Below, piece after piece: positions 17,501 through 26,994 of a stretch of 56,491 bases of DNA. The DNA lies in IMG/VR virus record IMGVR_UViG_3300048834_000448, positions 1 through 56,491 of that record; one strand, written 5' to 3'. A program made the translations under genes and the position numbers. The stretch's first letter is position 1, and every line of letters starts with the position of its first letter. Under the pieces are notes generated by a model. It had not been told where the DNA came from and made no database searches. It saw only the letters and a list, made by a program, of their open reading frames with translations. Source of the DNA: a virus.

Positions 17501-18727
17501 GAGAATGCCGTCAACCTTCGCTCCCGCGAACTGACTCTGGCCCGACTGTCGAACGACTTCGCCTCGGAGCGTCTGATCCTTGCTCAGCAGGCGGTGAATG
17601 CCGCTCAGTTCGAGACGGACATCCGCCTCGCGGGGCTTCAGGCTTCTCTCGATCAGACCGAAGCATCCCTCGCCCTCACCCAGTCCGAGATCGGTCGTCT
17701 CAAGGCACTCGAAGCGTCAGGCGATCTCGTAGATGGGCAGGCCCAAGCACTTCAGCAGGCAATCTTCTTCGAGCAGCAATTGCTCGAAAGCCGCACGCTC
17801 CTGAACGATCAGATCGAACTCACGAAGATGAAGACCGCCGAGCAGAACCTTCTGCTCGAAGAACAACTCCGCTTCCAGCAGTTGGCCGTCGCCAACCCCA
17901 TCGGTGCGGCGTTCGTTGACAGTCTCGCTCAATCCTTCGCCGATGCGTCGGACCTCTTCACTCGCTTCCGCGACATCTTCCTCTCCGGCGTCAACGGCCT
18001 CGCCGAGGAGATCTCCTCCGCCATCGTGGATGCCTTCGACCCAGGGGCGGACACCAGCATCCGCGAGCGTCTGGCCTCCTTCCTGCGGGGCATCGCCCAG
18101 CAGATCATCGCGACGCTGCTTCAGATCGCCATCACCGCCGCGATCCTCAACGCTCTCTCGGGCGGCATCCTCGGCGCAACGATCGGCTCGTTCGCCGGGC
18201 AGGCCCTCGGTCGAGGGTTCAACGACGGCGGGCCGATCACCTCCGCCGACAGGCCCAAGGCCCAGCGTCGTCACCTGTCGCACGCCCGTGCTCGCGGCTA
18301 CGCCAGCGGCGGGATGCCCGGTCGTCCGAAGAACCTCCACCCGAGCGACAAGATCCCCATCTGGACCGCCGCGAACGAGTGGGTCATCAGGGCGAAGAGC
18401 GCGGCGAAGGCTGGCTGGGACGCGATGAGCGTCATCAACAACGGGAACTTCGAGGCCCCGCTGCTCCGCGCCGCTCTTGGGCTCTCGTCCTCCCCCGTCG
18501 CAGGGGCCGCTGTGGCCGCTTCCCGTGGCCCTGGCTTCGCGGACGGGGGAAGAATCGCCCCCGCCGCCGCAGACCGAGGGGTGGGCTCTGGTGCCCCGAG
18601 CGTGGTAGGGGCCGTGGTTGCCCCCACGAACGAGAACTTCTCGCGTATGCTTGAGGGTGGGTCGGCAGCGATGCGGCAGTTTGTCATCGAGCACGCTGAA
18701 GAATTCCGCTCTTGGATCGGAGTCTGA
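14516..18727 (+). CDS. Tail tape measure protein
   Basis: 1403 residues, the longest gene here. Residues ~1-265 are charged, Gln/Arg-rich coiled coil. Hydrophobic segments occur around 280-310 and 635-715, typical of tape measures that help DNA cross the membrane. A second long coiled coil runs from ~810 to 1150. A hydrophobic Gly/Ala region near 1190-1240 leads to a Gly-rich C-terminus with the common DGGPI and PSDKIPIWTAANEWVIRAKSA patterns, near the processing region of such proteins. At ~0.15 nm per residue it predicts a tail of about 210 nm. It overlaps the chaperone stop by one base. Confidence 0.93.
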   Translation: MTIDRGGLDYPIIVRDKFAKPLDRFIAKIDKARASYDRFKASTVDVASSAGVEKLNTAAEKTDKSMSKLSRSSTQLSQSTKQLTRQEENRRRGIERLNKEARTREVSEQRALVSARRQFQFQRQTASALRARVAAEEQVTRVIDRKAQREQVYRVLQERGLATDKKIRQELGLLTTAEKRLQAAQRQRRSVVDSLRKAQAEASNQRIRQIRAETQALNILNRAKITEARNDILRARGREDLIPGARRASAVETPQKTITLFDRLKARLSDTDNQANRVAFTFRRLFGILAAFTIARQAVAAFAGSVRSLVDASAQIETTALGIASVLVSVADIRDASGAAVDAVKGLAIAQGEARRQTQLLRKDALATTATFEELVEAFQVGLAPGLRSGLDVDQIRVFTRQISLAAAAIGLEQRQLAEEIRSILGGTISTRNTRIATALGITNDEIRQARQTGTLFEFLQERFKGFDAAGAQAADTFRGLVGRVRDGFRLLLAEGGVDFFEEIKNTLRDSLNAVQSLNASTGELQLNPVFVEAVRLVTNGLKNAVSEFREFTSSIGSSELVAFAKEVGGAFSLTASLISTIVQGVVQGLRVAGRLVSGIRRAVRIVSDLFQFDTGNFEFILKTLISIATVATAINAVFFIAALPLKAIVLAVSTIQGVLSAIIPLVSLLARGVALVGVAAAANPIILILTVVLGLVAFLAYQFGLLDGVLRTVGKTINNVFSSAEKKVTTLIGKVTKETEVGLEGIILNTSQALDKIGDKVAELFNDIRNLSEQTSIEFVFDAQFNFDSPFIRIANDLRKARKLESDLRREADQEAQSSFESFVDLQTRANRISRELATAGFGKPDLETAQALLELEKGRLKQFKDIETVIDSLRAKLTETSDLSVLGKFPTGQEILDLRKRDELQKDQTRSLIAQLEVKKDLLKADADRARINELLLSEFIRAEGGARAARDQDKKAVEARLSLEGALLANAIARSRVELQTANNTLREELARENAVNLRSRELTLARLSNDFASERLILAQQAVNAAQFETDIRLAGLQASLDQTEASLALTQSEIGRLKALEASGDLVDGQAQALQQAIFFEQQLLESRTLLNDQIELTKMKTAEQNLLLEEQLRFQQLAVANPIGAAFVDSLAQSFADASDLFTRFRDIFLSGVNGLAEEISSAIVDAFDPGADTSIRERLASFLRGIAQQIIATLLQIAITAAILNALSGGILGATIGSFAGQALGRGFNDGGPITSADRPKAQRRHLSHARARGYASGGMPGRPKNLHPSDKIPIWTAANEWVIRAKSAAKAGWDAMSVINNGNFEAPLLRAALGLSSSPVAGAAVAASRGPGFADGGRIAPAAADRGVGSGAPSVVGAVVAPTNENFSRMLEGGSAAMRQFVIEHAEEFRSWIGV

Positions 18728-18730
18728 TAG

Positions 18731-21700
18731 ATGTCATTCGAGGTGCCCTACCCTGCTTGGTGGATCTGGACAACGCCCGGCATCGAGGCGGTGTTTGACC
18801 ACGCCATCTTCAGCAATCCGAAGGTGCCGATCTTCTTGCGGCTGCGAGCAGATCGAACAGGTGCCCTGACTCAGACATTCCCTCCTTTCGACGACGCCGG
18901 AATCTCCCCGTACAGCGGCACAGGCCAGTACACTGCTCAGACCATCTACGGTGTCGGAGATTCCATCCCTACGATGGAGGCCCGTGCCGCTCTCGCAGGA
19001 GAGTCCCTAGGTAAGCGGACATACGACTGGATCAAGTGCATCCGTGCAGGGTATCCCGACAAGCCTATTTCGCTCTTTTGGCAAAACTTCGGCAATGTGC
19101 AGTCGGACGATGTGACTGACTGGAACAACTCAGTGTCTTTCTTGCGATCGGCCACCGACGCTATGACAGACAACGGGGCTATCGCGACTTCTGCGATCCT
19201 CAACAACCCATTCAGTGCTCAGGCCAGAAACCTGAATCGTATTGTGACTCAAGCCGCAGCAGACTTCCTCGACGCCAACCTGAGCGAAGACGATAAGAAC
19301 GCCGTGGTTCGTCTCCACTTCGATGTGGAACAAGGGTACGCCTTCGGAGGCATCCTCGGAGACGGAGATGACGGGTGGCTTCCCGCCCTCGTGCGAGGGA
19401 CCGCCCATGCGAGCGACATCGCTCGCTACGAGAACGAGGACATCTTTCACGACGGCACTCGTGGCTGGACCCTGAAAGAACTCTACGAGCGAGACTACGA
19501 CGCTCTCATGGCGGAGATTCAGGTCATCCCCGCCGGAGGTACAGGCACCGCCCCCGCTACGGCGGCGATGCTTCTCAATGAAGAGCCCTTCGACGCCACA
19601 GCAGGCATCCAATCCTACTCAAACTCTGTGATCCGTGATTGGGCTCGCCGAAGCATCTACGACCTGACCAGAGCGTACTGCATCGAGTATTCGATCATCC
19701 AACCTCTGAAGGAGGTCTTCCCCAACGCATTGTCGAGCGAATGGGGGGTGTGCCAGTCCGCGCAAGATATCAGTGAGACTACGCTTCGAGACCCTGTTAG
19801 ATACAGCAGCACAGACCGCTACTACGAATCTAACAGATATCAGGCCGACCATCCCCTCGACTACAACAACATCATCCTGTACCTCCCCGATACACACCCT
19901 GTCGGGGATTTCGGCCCGCTCATGCCCGATGTTTATTCGGGCCTATCAGAAACGATCGAAGATTTCCCAGAGGCGATTGTCAGGGCTTGGAGTGAGAATA
20001 CTCGAAGAGCGATCGCCGGGTCTCCTAAGCCGTTCATCCCTTGGGTAGATTTCCCTGGCCGAACCAGAGAGATCTCCACCTTCTCGGGGTCTTCGCTCGG
20101 AGACTACACCCGGACGACCACGGATTGGCTTGCTCAGAACAGGGCACTGCTCAGCCGCGGCGTCACCGAAATCCTGATGTGGAATATCATCAGTGCTTCC
20201 GCAACCGAAGAACAATACTCTACTCTGCTAACTACCGTAGACGCCCTTATCACACAACTTGCGGAAGAGGTGGCCGACGCCACTCAGATGTTCCCGGGCG
20301 ATGCCGTGCCTTCGACCATTCAGCCAAACAACGACGGCGGAGATGCTTGGGCGTTCGCCGAACTCTTCCTGTGTGATTGGTCTTCGTCTGTTCGAGTTTC
20401 GAGGACATACACGACAAACATCACCTCGGCTCGCAGTGCTGCTGAACAGAGATACTCTCTCTTCGACAAACCGATCATGTCGCAAGAGACTACCATCCTC
20501 GCGGGCGGGGGATCTTCCCCTGAGAGGCAGGTCAGTTCTCTCAAGGCAATCGCTCAGCGTCTCACGAAAGCCCGAGGCTATTGGCCCATCTACTCTGACG
20601 AGTTGACCGTGGCCTCCGTCGCGGAGACTGGCGACACGCACATCGAGTTTTCTGGGCTCGGCCTCCGTCGCGTGGAGGCGGGCTCCTACATCGTGGTGCT
20701 TCGCGGATCAGAAGACGAGAACTATTTTCCGCACGACTCTGACTTCCTTGTGATGCAAGTAGTCTCTGTGGCGGGAGATCTCGCCGAAGTGGCTTCTCTG
20801 GGATCTGAGATCCCAGCAGGGACCAAAGCGTACCCCCTGATGCTCTCTCGCGTGGATCTCTCGGTCGGCGGGCAGGCGTTCACCGACGCTCTGATCGAGA
20901 TGAAGGTGCAACTCTCCGAGCAGCCGGGCGATATGCAAACGCGGACGATGGCCGATGCAAACACGGTCCCTTCTGGCGTACAAACCGGCCTATTCGGGCT
21001 CCCGATCTTCGTCCCTGCCCTTGCCGCCAACGAGAACTGGACATGGGGCTTCGTGCGCCGCGGCGAATCCTCGACCACAGGCATCACGAGCGAGACGGAG
21101 ACCTACGGCTCTCGCGGCCTCTACACCTCTTCATTCTTGAACCGCTCGCTCACCCGCGAGGATGCGTTTGCTCTCATCCGCTTCTTTGACTCTCGCCGAG
21201 GCCGGGCATTTCCCTTCTGGTATCTCGACCCACTGAGCGAGTACCGCGCTTGGACCGGCGTGACCTCCGGCACGAGCATCATGGCCCGCGTCGGCGGCAT
21301 CAAGGCCGACAACGACCTGAAGCCGTACCTCTACATCACCAAGACAGACGGCACGACACTCATTGCCGATGTCTCCTCGTACACGCTTGTAGAAGATGAC
21401 CTCTTCACGATCGCCTTCGATGATATCGGAGAGTCCCCCGCCGCAGATGAGATCACCAAGATCGGCGTGGCGTACCTGTCCCGCTTCGACTCTGACACGC
21501 TCACCGAGCAGTGGGCTACGACAGAGATCATGGACGCCTCGATCTCAGTGGTCGAACTGGAAAACGAGAAGAACCTGACCATCCAGTACATCGACGCGGG
21601 CGAGACGATGGATCTGCTGACACAGTGGACGGCGGGAAGTTGCTTTGCCCCCGAAGAGCCCATCCCCGAGGGCATCTACTGTGGCCCCGAGTATTCCTCG

Positions 21701-22924
21701 CCCCTGTCCCCCGAACTGTGGCGGTATGTGCCTGATAGCGGGGTCTGGGAAGATCTCTCCGGCCTCATCACTACGGGAGTGTCTTTCTACGATCCTTGGG
21801 TTCGTGCCTTCAACATGAGCCGCTTCGACGACAAGGCCATCTACCTTTGCGGCAATGTGAAGCGAATCGGCAAGGGCGGTGATCTCTGCGAAATCATCCG
21901 CTTGTCGAGTTCGGGTATGCAGTTGCTTGGCATGAACTCCTCCACGATCTGCAACAACCCCTACGCTCCCGACTACCCCGGGCTGGTCCACTGTCTTCAG
22001 GTTCATGGCAGCGAGTGGTACGCGGCCATGTCCTTCACCATCGGGGTGCCTGCCGATTTCACTAACCGAATCGTCATCTTCAGACTCAATGAGGAAGACA
22101 ATTGGGAAGTATTCGCTACATCGGATGTTCTGAATGCCGTCACCCCCCTGAGGTTCCGTTCCAAGGAGGACACAGACAACCTCTATCTATGCTGCGATAA
22201 CGCCCTCTATGAGGTCTCCTCCGGCACCTTCGTTGACATGGGGTTCGAGTTCGAGGTCAACGATCTCATCCCCTACATGACGAATGACGAACTCTGGATG
22301 ACTGGTGCTGTGCCAGACGGATCAGGATCGAACTACGGCGGAGGCGTCGGCCTCATCGACGGAGTGGGCATGTTGTCTCAGCGAGGCGGGGGGTTCTTCA
22401 ACAACCTCGCCACTACAGATGCTAATGTTAGACCTCTGATCGCATATCCGTCCGGCTCGTATACTGTAGGCCCTTCTCTCTACTACAACGGTGCTTACTA
22501 TGTCTGTGCTAAGAGCGGGCATGTGTTCTACCCGAATGACACTGCCTTGGTTGCATACCTGACAGACTACGCGGGCACTCTACCCAACGGCACAGGCAAC
22601 GCCACGCTCGGCACTTTCTCAGGCGGTCGCGACTGGACCCAATCGCAGGTCTTTCCAGCAGACACAGTATCTAACTCATACCCGCAAGACATGTGCGAGT
22701 ACAAGGGAAAGATGTTCGTGTGTGGCAAGTTCAGAAAGATCAGGTCCGCCACAAACAACGCCGAGCACTTCGCCTGTAACAACAGCGAGTCCATCGACCG
22801 CGATGCGGTCTGGGCACCTGTGGCCGGTGCCCCCTCCTTCAGGAACAATATGGCCTTCTGCTGTGCGTATACTCACGACTGGACTGCCTGCACCAACACG
22901 CACGATAGGGGCCACCTCGCATGA
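18731..22924 (+). CDS. Large modular tail-tip protein with glycosidase-like barrel and repeat C-terminus
   Basis: 1397 residues immediately after the tape measure. Residues ~100-520 look like a glycoside-hydrolase-type TIM barrel: ISLFWQNFG, HFDVEQGYAF (residues ~196-205, possible acid residues), FIPWVDFPGR and RGVTEILMWN sit where strand ends are expected. Residues ~520-960 contain a tail-type domain with LTREDAFALIRFFDSRRGRAFPFWYLDP, similar to distal-tail (DUF2460-like) proteins. The last ~380 residues have repeated short strands with Gly/Trp/Tyr and phrases such as FDDKAIYLCGNVKRIGKGG and YKGKMFVCGKFRKIRS, suggesting a beta-propeller. It may bind or cut host surface glycans. The fold calls are by eye. 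Confidence 0.6.
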   Translation: MSFEVPYPAWWIWTTPGIEAVFDHAIFSNPKVPIFLRLRADRTGALTQTFPPFDDAGISPYSGTGQYTAQTIYGVGDSIPTMEARAALAGESLGKRTYDWIKCIRAGYPDKPISLFWQNFGNVQSDDVTDWNNSVSFLRSATDAMTDNGAIATSAILNNPFSAQARNLNRIVTQAAADFLDANLSEDDKNAVVRLHFDVEQGYAFGGILGDGDDGWLPALVRGTAHASDIARYENEDIFHDGTRGWTLKELYERDYDALMAEIQVIPAGGTGTAPATAAMLLNEEPFDATAGIQSYSNSVIRDWARRSIYDLTRAYCIEYSIIQPLKEVFPNALSSEWGVCQSAQDISETTLRDPVRYSSTDRYYESNRYQADHPLDYNNIILYLPDTHPVGDFGPLMPDVYSGLSETIEDFPEAIVRAWSENTRRAIAGSPKPFIPWVDFPGRTREISTFSGSSLGDYTRTTTDWLAQNRALLSRGVTEILMWNIISASATEEQYSTLLTTVDALITQLAEEVADATQMFPGDAVPSTIQPNNDGGDAWAFAELFLCDWSSSVRVSRTYTTNITSARSAAEQRYSLFDKPIMSQETTILAGGGSSPERQVSSLKAIAQRLTKARGYWPIYSDELTVASVAETGDTHIEFSGLGLRRVEAGSYIVVLRGSEDENYFPHDSDFLVMQVVSVAGDLAEVASLGSEIPAGTKAYPLMLSRVDLSVGGQAFTDALIEMKVQLSEQPGDMQTRTMADANTVPSGVQTGLFGLPIFVPALAANENWTWGFVRRGESSTTGITSETETYGSRGLYTSSFLNRSLTREDAFALIRFFDSRRGRAFPFWYLDPLSEYRAWTGVTSGTSIMARVGGIKADNDLKPYLYITKTDGTTLIADVSSYTLVEDDLFTIAFDDIGESPAADEITKIGVAYLSRFDSDTLTEQWATTEIMDASISVVELENEKNLTIQYIDAGETMDLLTQWTAGSCFAPEEPIPEGIYCGPEYSSPLSPELWRYVPDSGVWEDLSGLITTGVSFYDPWVRAFNMSRFDDKAIYLCGNVKRIGKGGDLCEIIRLSSSGMQLLGMNSSTICNNPYAPDYPGLVHCLQVHGSEWYAAMSFTIGVPADFTNRIVIFRLNEEDNWEVFATSDVLNAVTPLRFRSKEDTDNLYLCCDNALYEVSSGTFVDMGFEFEVNDLIPYMTNDELWMTGAVPDGSGSNYGGGVGLIDGVGMLSQRGGGFFNNLATTDANVRPLIAYPSGSYTVGPSLYYNGAYYVCAKSGHVFYPNDTALVAYLTDYAGTLPNGTGNATLGTFSGGRDWTQSQVFPADTVSNSYPQDMCEYKGKMFVCGKFRKIRSATNNAEHFACNNSESIDRDAVWAPVAGAPSFRNNMAFCCAYTHDWTACTNTHDRGHLA

Positions 22925-23799
22925 GTCAGAGCACGCTTCAGACCGCCGCCGCAGCCCAATTCACCCAGTTGGTGGAGTTCACATGGGGAGAATCCAATGT
23001 CTCTCGCTACTGCCGCTGGAACACGGCACTGACCATCGACTCGCTCGTGTACTCGCCGGACCCCCTCCTGACCTTCAAGACCCTCAAGGCCCTCGACGGC
23101 GGCACGAGCGAGACGGACGGCGAGTTGGCGATGTCCTCCAAGAAGCAGCCGCTCGCCAATGCCGTGCGGCCCTTCCGCCATGCCAAGATCACGGTGAGAG
23201 TTTACGAGTACGCCCCGCTCGAAGGGCTGGCCTCGAAGCGACTGATCTATGTCGGCAAGGTCGGCAAGGTGAGGGCGAAGCGTCGGGCTTCAGGCACGCT
23301 TATCAAGGCGACTATCAAGGGCATCAAGACCGAGTTGAATGTCCGCCGCGTCGGCCTCCAATGCACTTCAACTTGCCAGAACATTTTCGGCGACTCAGAC
23401 TGCGGATTTGACCTTGCAGCGAACACCATCGCTGGAACGGTCAGTGCGTTGAATGTCGATGGCATCAACACAAGAATCGCCATTGACTTCGCAGACTCGC
23501 CCAATCTCGGCAACGACCGCTTCGCTCGCGGCGTGGTGCGAGTGGACGGGCTGAGTCTCACGATCCGCCAGGTGTTCAGCGAAGGCACGAACCCCGATCC
23601 CACTGCCGTCATCGACCTGAAGGATGTTCCTCCTCCCGAGTGGGAAGGTGCCGCGTGCGCGTTCGTGCCAGGCTGTCGCCTTCGCCTCGAAGATTGCCGC
23701 GAAGCGTTCAGAGACAGGGAATCTCAGTTCCTCGCACTCGGGTACGCGATGGTCCCGTACAACCCCAACTTCTACGATGCCCCGGGCGGTGATGCTTGA
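22921..23799 (+). CDS. GTA-like tail hub protein (DUF2163 / BR0599 family)
   Basis: 292 residues. Residues ~140-165 hold paired cysteines and FGDSDCGFDL. Near the C-terminus, FVPGCRLRLEDCREAF and a final YNPNFYDAPGG match the DUF2163-type Cys-rich tail protein found in gene transfer agents and related siphoviruses of Alphaproteobacteria. The family forms part of the baseplate hub and may bind metal through the cysteines. The start overlaps the previous stop by 4 nt, and the following two genes complete a GTA-like tail-tip set. Confidence 0.75.
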   Translation: MSQSTLQTAAAAQFTQLVEFTWGESNVSRYCRWNTALTIDSLVYSPDPLLTFKTLKALDGGTSETDGELAMSSKKQPLANAVRPFRHAKITVRVYEYAPLEGLASKRLIYVGKVGKVRAKRRASGTLIKATIKGIKTELNVRRVGLQCTSTCQNIFGDSDCGFDLAANTIAGTVSALNVDGINTRIAIDFADSPNLGNDRFARGVVRVDGLSLTIRQVFSEGTNPDPTAVIDLKDVPPPEWEGAACAFVPGCRLRLEDCREAFRDRESQFLALGYAMVPYNPNFYDAPGGDA

Positions 23800-24308
23800 C
23801 TCGCTTCAAGACCGAGCAGTTCAAGTGGTACTCGCTTCCTGCGGAGATCGAGAAGAGGATCAATATCTTCGCCGACTACTGGCGAGGGACGCCGTACATG
23901 CCGGGCGTTCGCGTCAAAGGCGTCGGGGTCGATTGCGCCCAACTCGTGCCCTCATTCTTGGACTTCATGTACCAGAACGAGGGAGAGACGCCCATTCCCC
24001 GCATGTCGGGCGATGTAGGCGTCCACAACCACCGGGCGGCGTGGGGCACCGTCAAGGCGGTGCGTCTGGGCTACCCGTCCTTCGTGGTCAGGGACAACAC
24101 GATCGAGCCCGGCGACATCATCATCACCCGCTCCACGGCTGACTGGGAAGGGCCTGCCCGCCACGGGCACGCTATGATCGCCATGCCCATGCACGGGACG
24201 GCGTTGCACGCGATCCCGCTGGGCGGAGTGACCGTCACCAGCCTCGCCGTGACCCGGGGAGGGATCGTTCGAGTGTACCGCCTGAAGGAGAAGCACAGAT
24301 GGGCCTAG
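23796..24308 (+). CDS. NlpC/P60-family cell-wall peptidase, tail-associated
   Basis: 170 residues from a TTG at 23796 overlapping the previous stop. The catalytic Cys47 lies in GVGVDCAQL, and His123/His125 lie in ARHGHAMIAM; this Cys ... His arrangement and length match tail-associated NlpC/P60 peptidases (GTA gp14 type), which cut peptidoglycan cross-links during DNA entry. The next gene starts within its last 10 bases. Active by appearance; the third catalytic residue was not assigned. Confidence 0.8.
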   Translation: MTRFKTEQFKWYSLPAEIEKRINIFADYWRGTPYMPGVRVKGVGVDCAQLVPSFLDFMYQNEGETPIPRMSGDVGVHNHRAAWGTVKAVRLGYPSFVVRDNTIEPGDIIITRSTADWEGPARHGHAMIAMPMHGTALHAIPLGGVTVTSLAVTRGGIVRVYRLKEKHRWA

Positions 24309-26578
24309 TCGTCGGCGCAGCCATCGCAATCGGCCTGCTGTTCCTCTCACGCCTCCTGTACAAGCCCCCGAAGGGCAACACAGGCGGGCTCGGGGAGGAT
24401 CAACCTCCCTCGATCTCCACCCGTGGTGCGTGGATCGGCCTTCACTTCGGCATCGTCAAGAGCGAGCGAGTCGTCATCGGCTGGACGGGCGCACGCGAGG
24501 TCCGCAAGGAGAGCGTCCCGGGAGGCGGAGGCGGCAAGGGCGGAGGCGGCTCTGCTCCCAAGCAGGATGTCTACTACGAAGAAACTGTGCATTGGCTCGG
24601 CATCGGTCCCGCGAGATCGTTGCACGAAATCCGAATGAACGGCAAAATCATCTGGCAAGGGCCGATCTTCGCTGACGACACTCCCTCCGGCACCGAGATC
24701 ACCATCGGCACCGAAGGCACCTTCGTCATCTACTGGGGCGAGGCGGATCAGCCCGTCAACACATACCTCGCGACGACCGACAAACTCGGCTTCGCCAGCA
24801 GACACCCCCGCATCGCCTACATCATGTGGAAGCCTCTCCGCTACGGAACATCTCCTACCCAGCCTCAGATGGAGTATGTGGTGGGTTGGAGTTGTGCCGG
24901 TTCTTCGTTGCAAGAGTCCGACTATCTGCTCGATGACGGCACTACTTCCGGCGTCAATCCTGCCCACATCCTCCACGCCCTCGCCAATGGCGGCAAGTTC
25001 GTCGGTGCGGGTCTGGCCTTGAACGAGATCGACAACGACTCCCTCGAAGCCCTCGGGGCCTTGATGCAAGCCGAACACCTTCCCGCCAACTTCAGCATCG
25101 AGGAAGGCCCCGAAGTCGCCCGAGCGTTCCAGCAAGTCTTGCAGGACTGCGGCGTGATGATGCCCGTGAGCGATGGTCGCTTGTTTTTCATCCCTCAGCG
25201 GTACGACGCCGATGCGGATGTGCCCGTGCTCGGCGACGATGTGATCCTCCCTCCCGACATCGAGCAGGAGAACGACCACTACCCCGTTGGCGTCACCCGC
25301 CCTGTGTTCACCTTCAAGGACGAGCAGGGCTTCAACTACCGCGAGCAGGACATCTCACTGAACGATTCGGGGCAGGAGACCGACCTTGGCCTCTCGACCT
25401 CCGAGCGAGTGCTTCTGACGACCTTCACCGCCCTGTCCGTGGCGTCCAAGGCGGCGAGGCGTCGCTGGCAGGAAACCTCGGTCATCGGGGAATACAAACT
25501 CAACGCCACTCGCGGGGCACGCCTGCTCCTGCCAGGGCAGCCGTTCATCCGCGAGGGCCTCGGGCAGTTCCGCGTGATCGGCATCAAGTCGTCCGATGAA
25601 GGGCCTGAGACCGAGATCGACTGTGTGCTCGATGTCTACGCCCTCCCAGACATCGAAGACGCTCTCTCTGGCGTCGGCGGGGGCGGGGTGGTATTGGCGG
25701 CGGCAGAGGACATCGCCTTCGACTTCTTCGAGATCCCGCCCGAACTTCAGACCGGCGCGACCGTCGAGGTCGGCGTCTTCCGTCTGCGGGCGCACAACCA
25801 GATCTTCTCGGCGAGCATCTACCTCTCGACCAACAACACGACCTACACACAGGTCGCCGACCAGACCCACTCGCAGGGCGGCCTGATCGAGGAGGATCTG
25901 ACCGACCTCACCGAAGATGTCATCGTGGATGGCCCTCGCTTCGAGCCTGAGAACGACGACATGGAACAGGCCCTCGACCTGTCCTCCGACACGACGGCGT
26001 GGCAGAGCGGCAAGCAGGTGGCCATGCTGAAGAACTCCACGGGCGTGAAGGAGTTATTCTTCGTTCAGCGGTTCACGCCCATCGACGAGGACGACTGGCT
26101 GGCGTCCACGGGGTACTCTGACGGCGATGTTGTGCGTCCGACCGGGGCCTCGGGCCTTCGCTTCATCGCGACCACGACGGGCTCCTCGGCAGGTACAGAG
26201 CCCGACTGGCCCACGGAGGTGGGCGAGACCGTTATCGACGGCGGGATCATCTGGGAGGCCCACCGCTTCTCGTACCGCCCGCAGAACATGATCCGCGCCC
26301 GCTACAACTCCGAGAAGACCTACTTCGACGAGGGCGATCGCCTCTTCATTGCTGACGCGGACGACATTTCCCCGCTCACGATCGACGGGCTTGGCCCGGG
26401 GCAGACATTGTATGTCAAGACCGCCCCCAGAACTTCGTCTTCCCAGATTGATGTGGCTACAGTCACCCCTGTCAGCGGCATGATCTTCGGCGACCCGCTC
26501 GACACGAATGTGTATCGCGTGACCGATGATGGGAATGTCCGCAGCACTGACACAGGCAACACCAGAATCGCAGACTGA
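24299..26578 (+). CDS. Central tail hub / tip attachment protein
   Basis: 759 residues. It begins with a hydrophobic segment (3-20), then a Gly-rich loop near 77-92. The pattern VYYEETVHWLGIGPARSLHEIRMNGKIIW and later PEVARAFQQVLQDCGVMMPVSDGRLFFIP is seen in GTA-like and lambda J-like tail tip proteins. A C-terminal module around 595-650 with GDVVRPTGASGLRFIATTTGSSAGTEPDWPT (given here in two parts: GDVVRPTGASG and LRFIATTTGSSAGTEPDWP) resembles carbohydrate-binding repeats in phage tips. It completes the order DUF2163, peptidase, hub. Confidence 0.7.
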   Translation: MGLVVGAAIAIGLLFLSRLLYKPPKGNTGGLGEDQPPSISTRGAWIGLHFGIVKSERVVIGWTGAREVRKESVPGGGGGKGGGGSAPKQDVYYEETVHWLGIGPARSLHEIRMNGKIIWQGPIFADDTPSGTEITIGTEGTFVIYWGEADQPVNTYLATTDKLGFASRHPRIAYIMWKPLRYGTSPTQPQMEYVVGWSCAGSSLQESDYLLDDGTTSGVNPAHILHALANGGKFVGAGLALNEIDNDSLEALGALMQAEHLPANFSIEEGPEVARAFQQVLQDCGVMMPVSDGRLFFIPQRYDADADVPVLGDDVILPPDIEQENDHYPVGVTRPVFTFKDEQGFNYREQDISLNDSGQETDLGLSTSERVLLTTFTALSVASKAARRRWQETSVIGEYKLNATRGARLLLPGQPFIREGLGQFRVIGIKSSDEGPETEIDCVLDVYALPDIEDALSGVGGGGVVLAAAEDIAFDFFEIPPELQTGATVEVGVFRLRAHNQIFSASIYLSTNNTTYTQVADQTHSQGGLIEEDLTDLTEDVIVDGPRFEPENDDMEQALDLSSDTTAWQSGKQVAMLKNSTGVKELFFVQRFTPIDEDDWLASTGYSDGDVVRPTGASGLRFIATTTGSSAGTEPDWPTEVGETVIDGGIIWEAHRFSYRPQNMIRARYNSEKTYFDEGDRLFIADADDISPLTIDGLGPGQTLYVKTAPRTSSSQIDVATVTPVSGMIFGDPLDTNVYRVTDDGNVRSTDTGNTRIAD

Positions 26579-26586
26579 GGAATCAA

Positions 26587-26892
26587 ATGGCACTGAACAG
26601 AATCTCTGACATGACCGCGATCGGATCTTCCCTGCGAAGCAACTCGCTGGTGGAGATCTCCCTTGACGGTGCCGGTTCCCGAAAGGCGACTGTCGCCGAG
26701 ATCCTCGCCGGTCTCGGGATCGCTACATCGACAGTCGCCGGTCTCGGGGCCGCTACCACCGCGAACATCTTCAAGTACGCCACCGATGGCCGCAAGAGCG
26801 GCGAAGGTGTCGGCGTCGGCACCGGCGTGATGGTTCGATCCACTGGATCGGTTTGGCAGACTCTCGATGCGGCCACCACGGTCGCGGCCTGA
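26587..26892 (+). CDS. Small tail-module protein, unknown
   Basis: 101 residues, low complexity, rich in Gly, Ala, Thr and Ser, with a repeated GLG-AT-STVAGLGAATTA stretch around residues 41-60 and DGRKSGEGVGVGTGVMVRSTG near 67. The composition resembles short fibre or collar accessory proteins found after tail tip genes. No family is recognised. It is followed by a terminator that closes the tail operon. Confidence 0.55.
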   Translation: MALNRISDMTAIGSSLRSNSLVEISLDGAGSRKATVAEILAGLGIATSTVAGLGAATTANIFKYATDGRKSGEGVGVGTGVMVRSTGSVWQTLDAATTVAA

Positions 26893-26908
26893 TTCGATTG
26901 TCTGCTCC

Positions 26909-26947
26909 GCCCCTCGTCGCCCATGTTTGCGGTGGCGAGGGGTTTTT
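26909..26947 (+). terminator. Rho-independent terminator closing the tail operon
   Basis: CCCCTCGTCGCC (26910-26921) pairs with GGCGAGGGG (26934-26942) through a bulge, followed directly by TTTTT (26943-26947). It lies ~20 nt after the stop of the last tail gene. Confidence 0.85.
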
Positions 26948-26994
26948 CTTCTGCCTAGAATGGCATCACGCAACACCCTTACAAGGAGCCTCAA

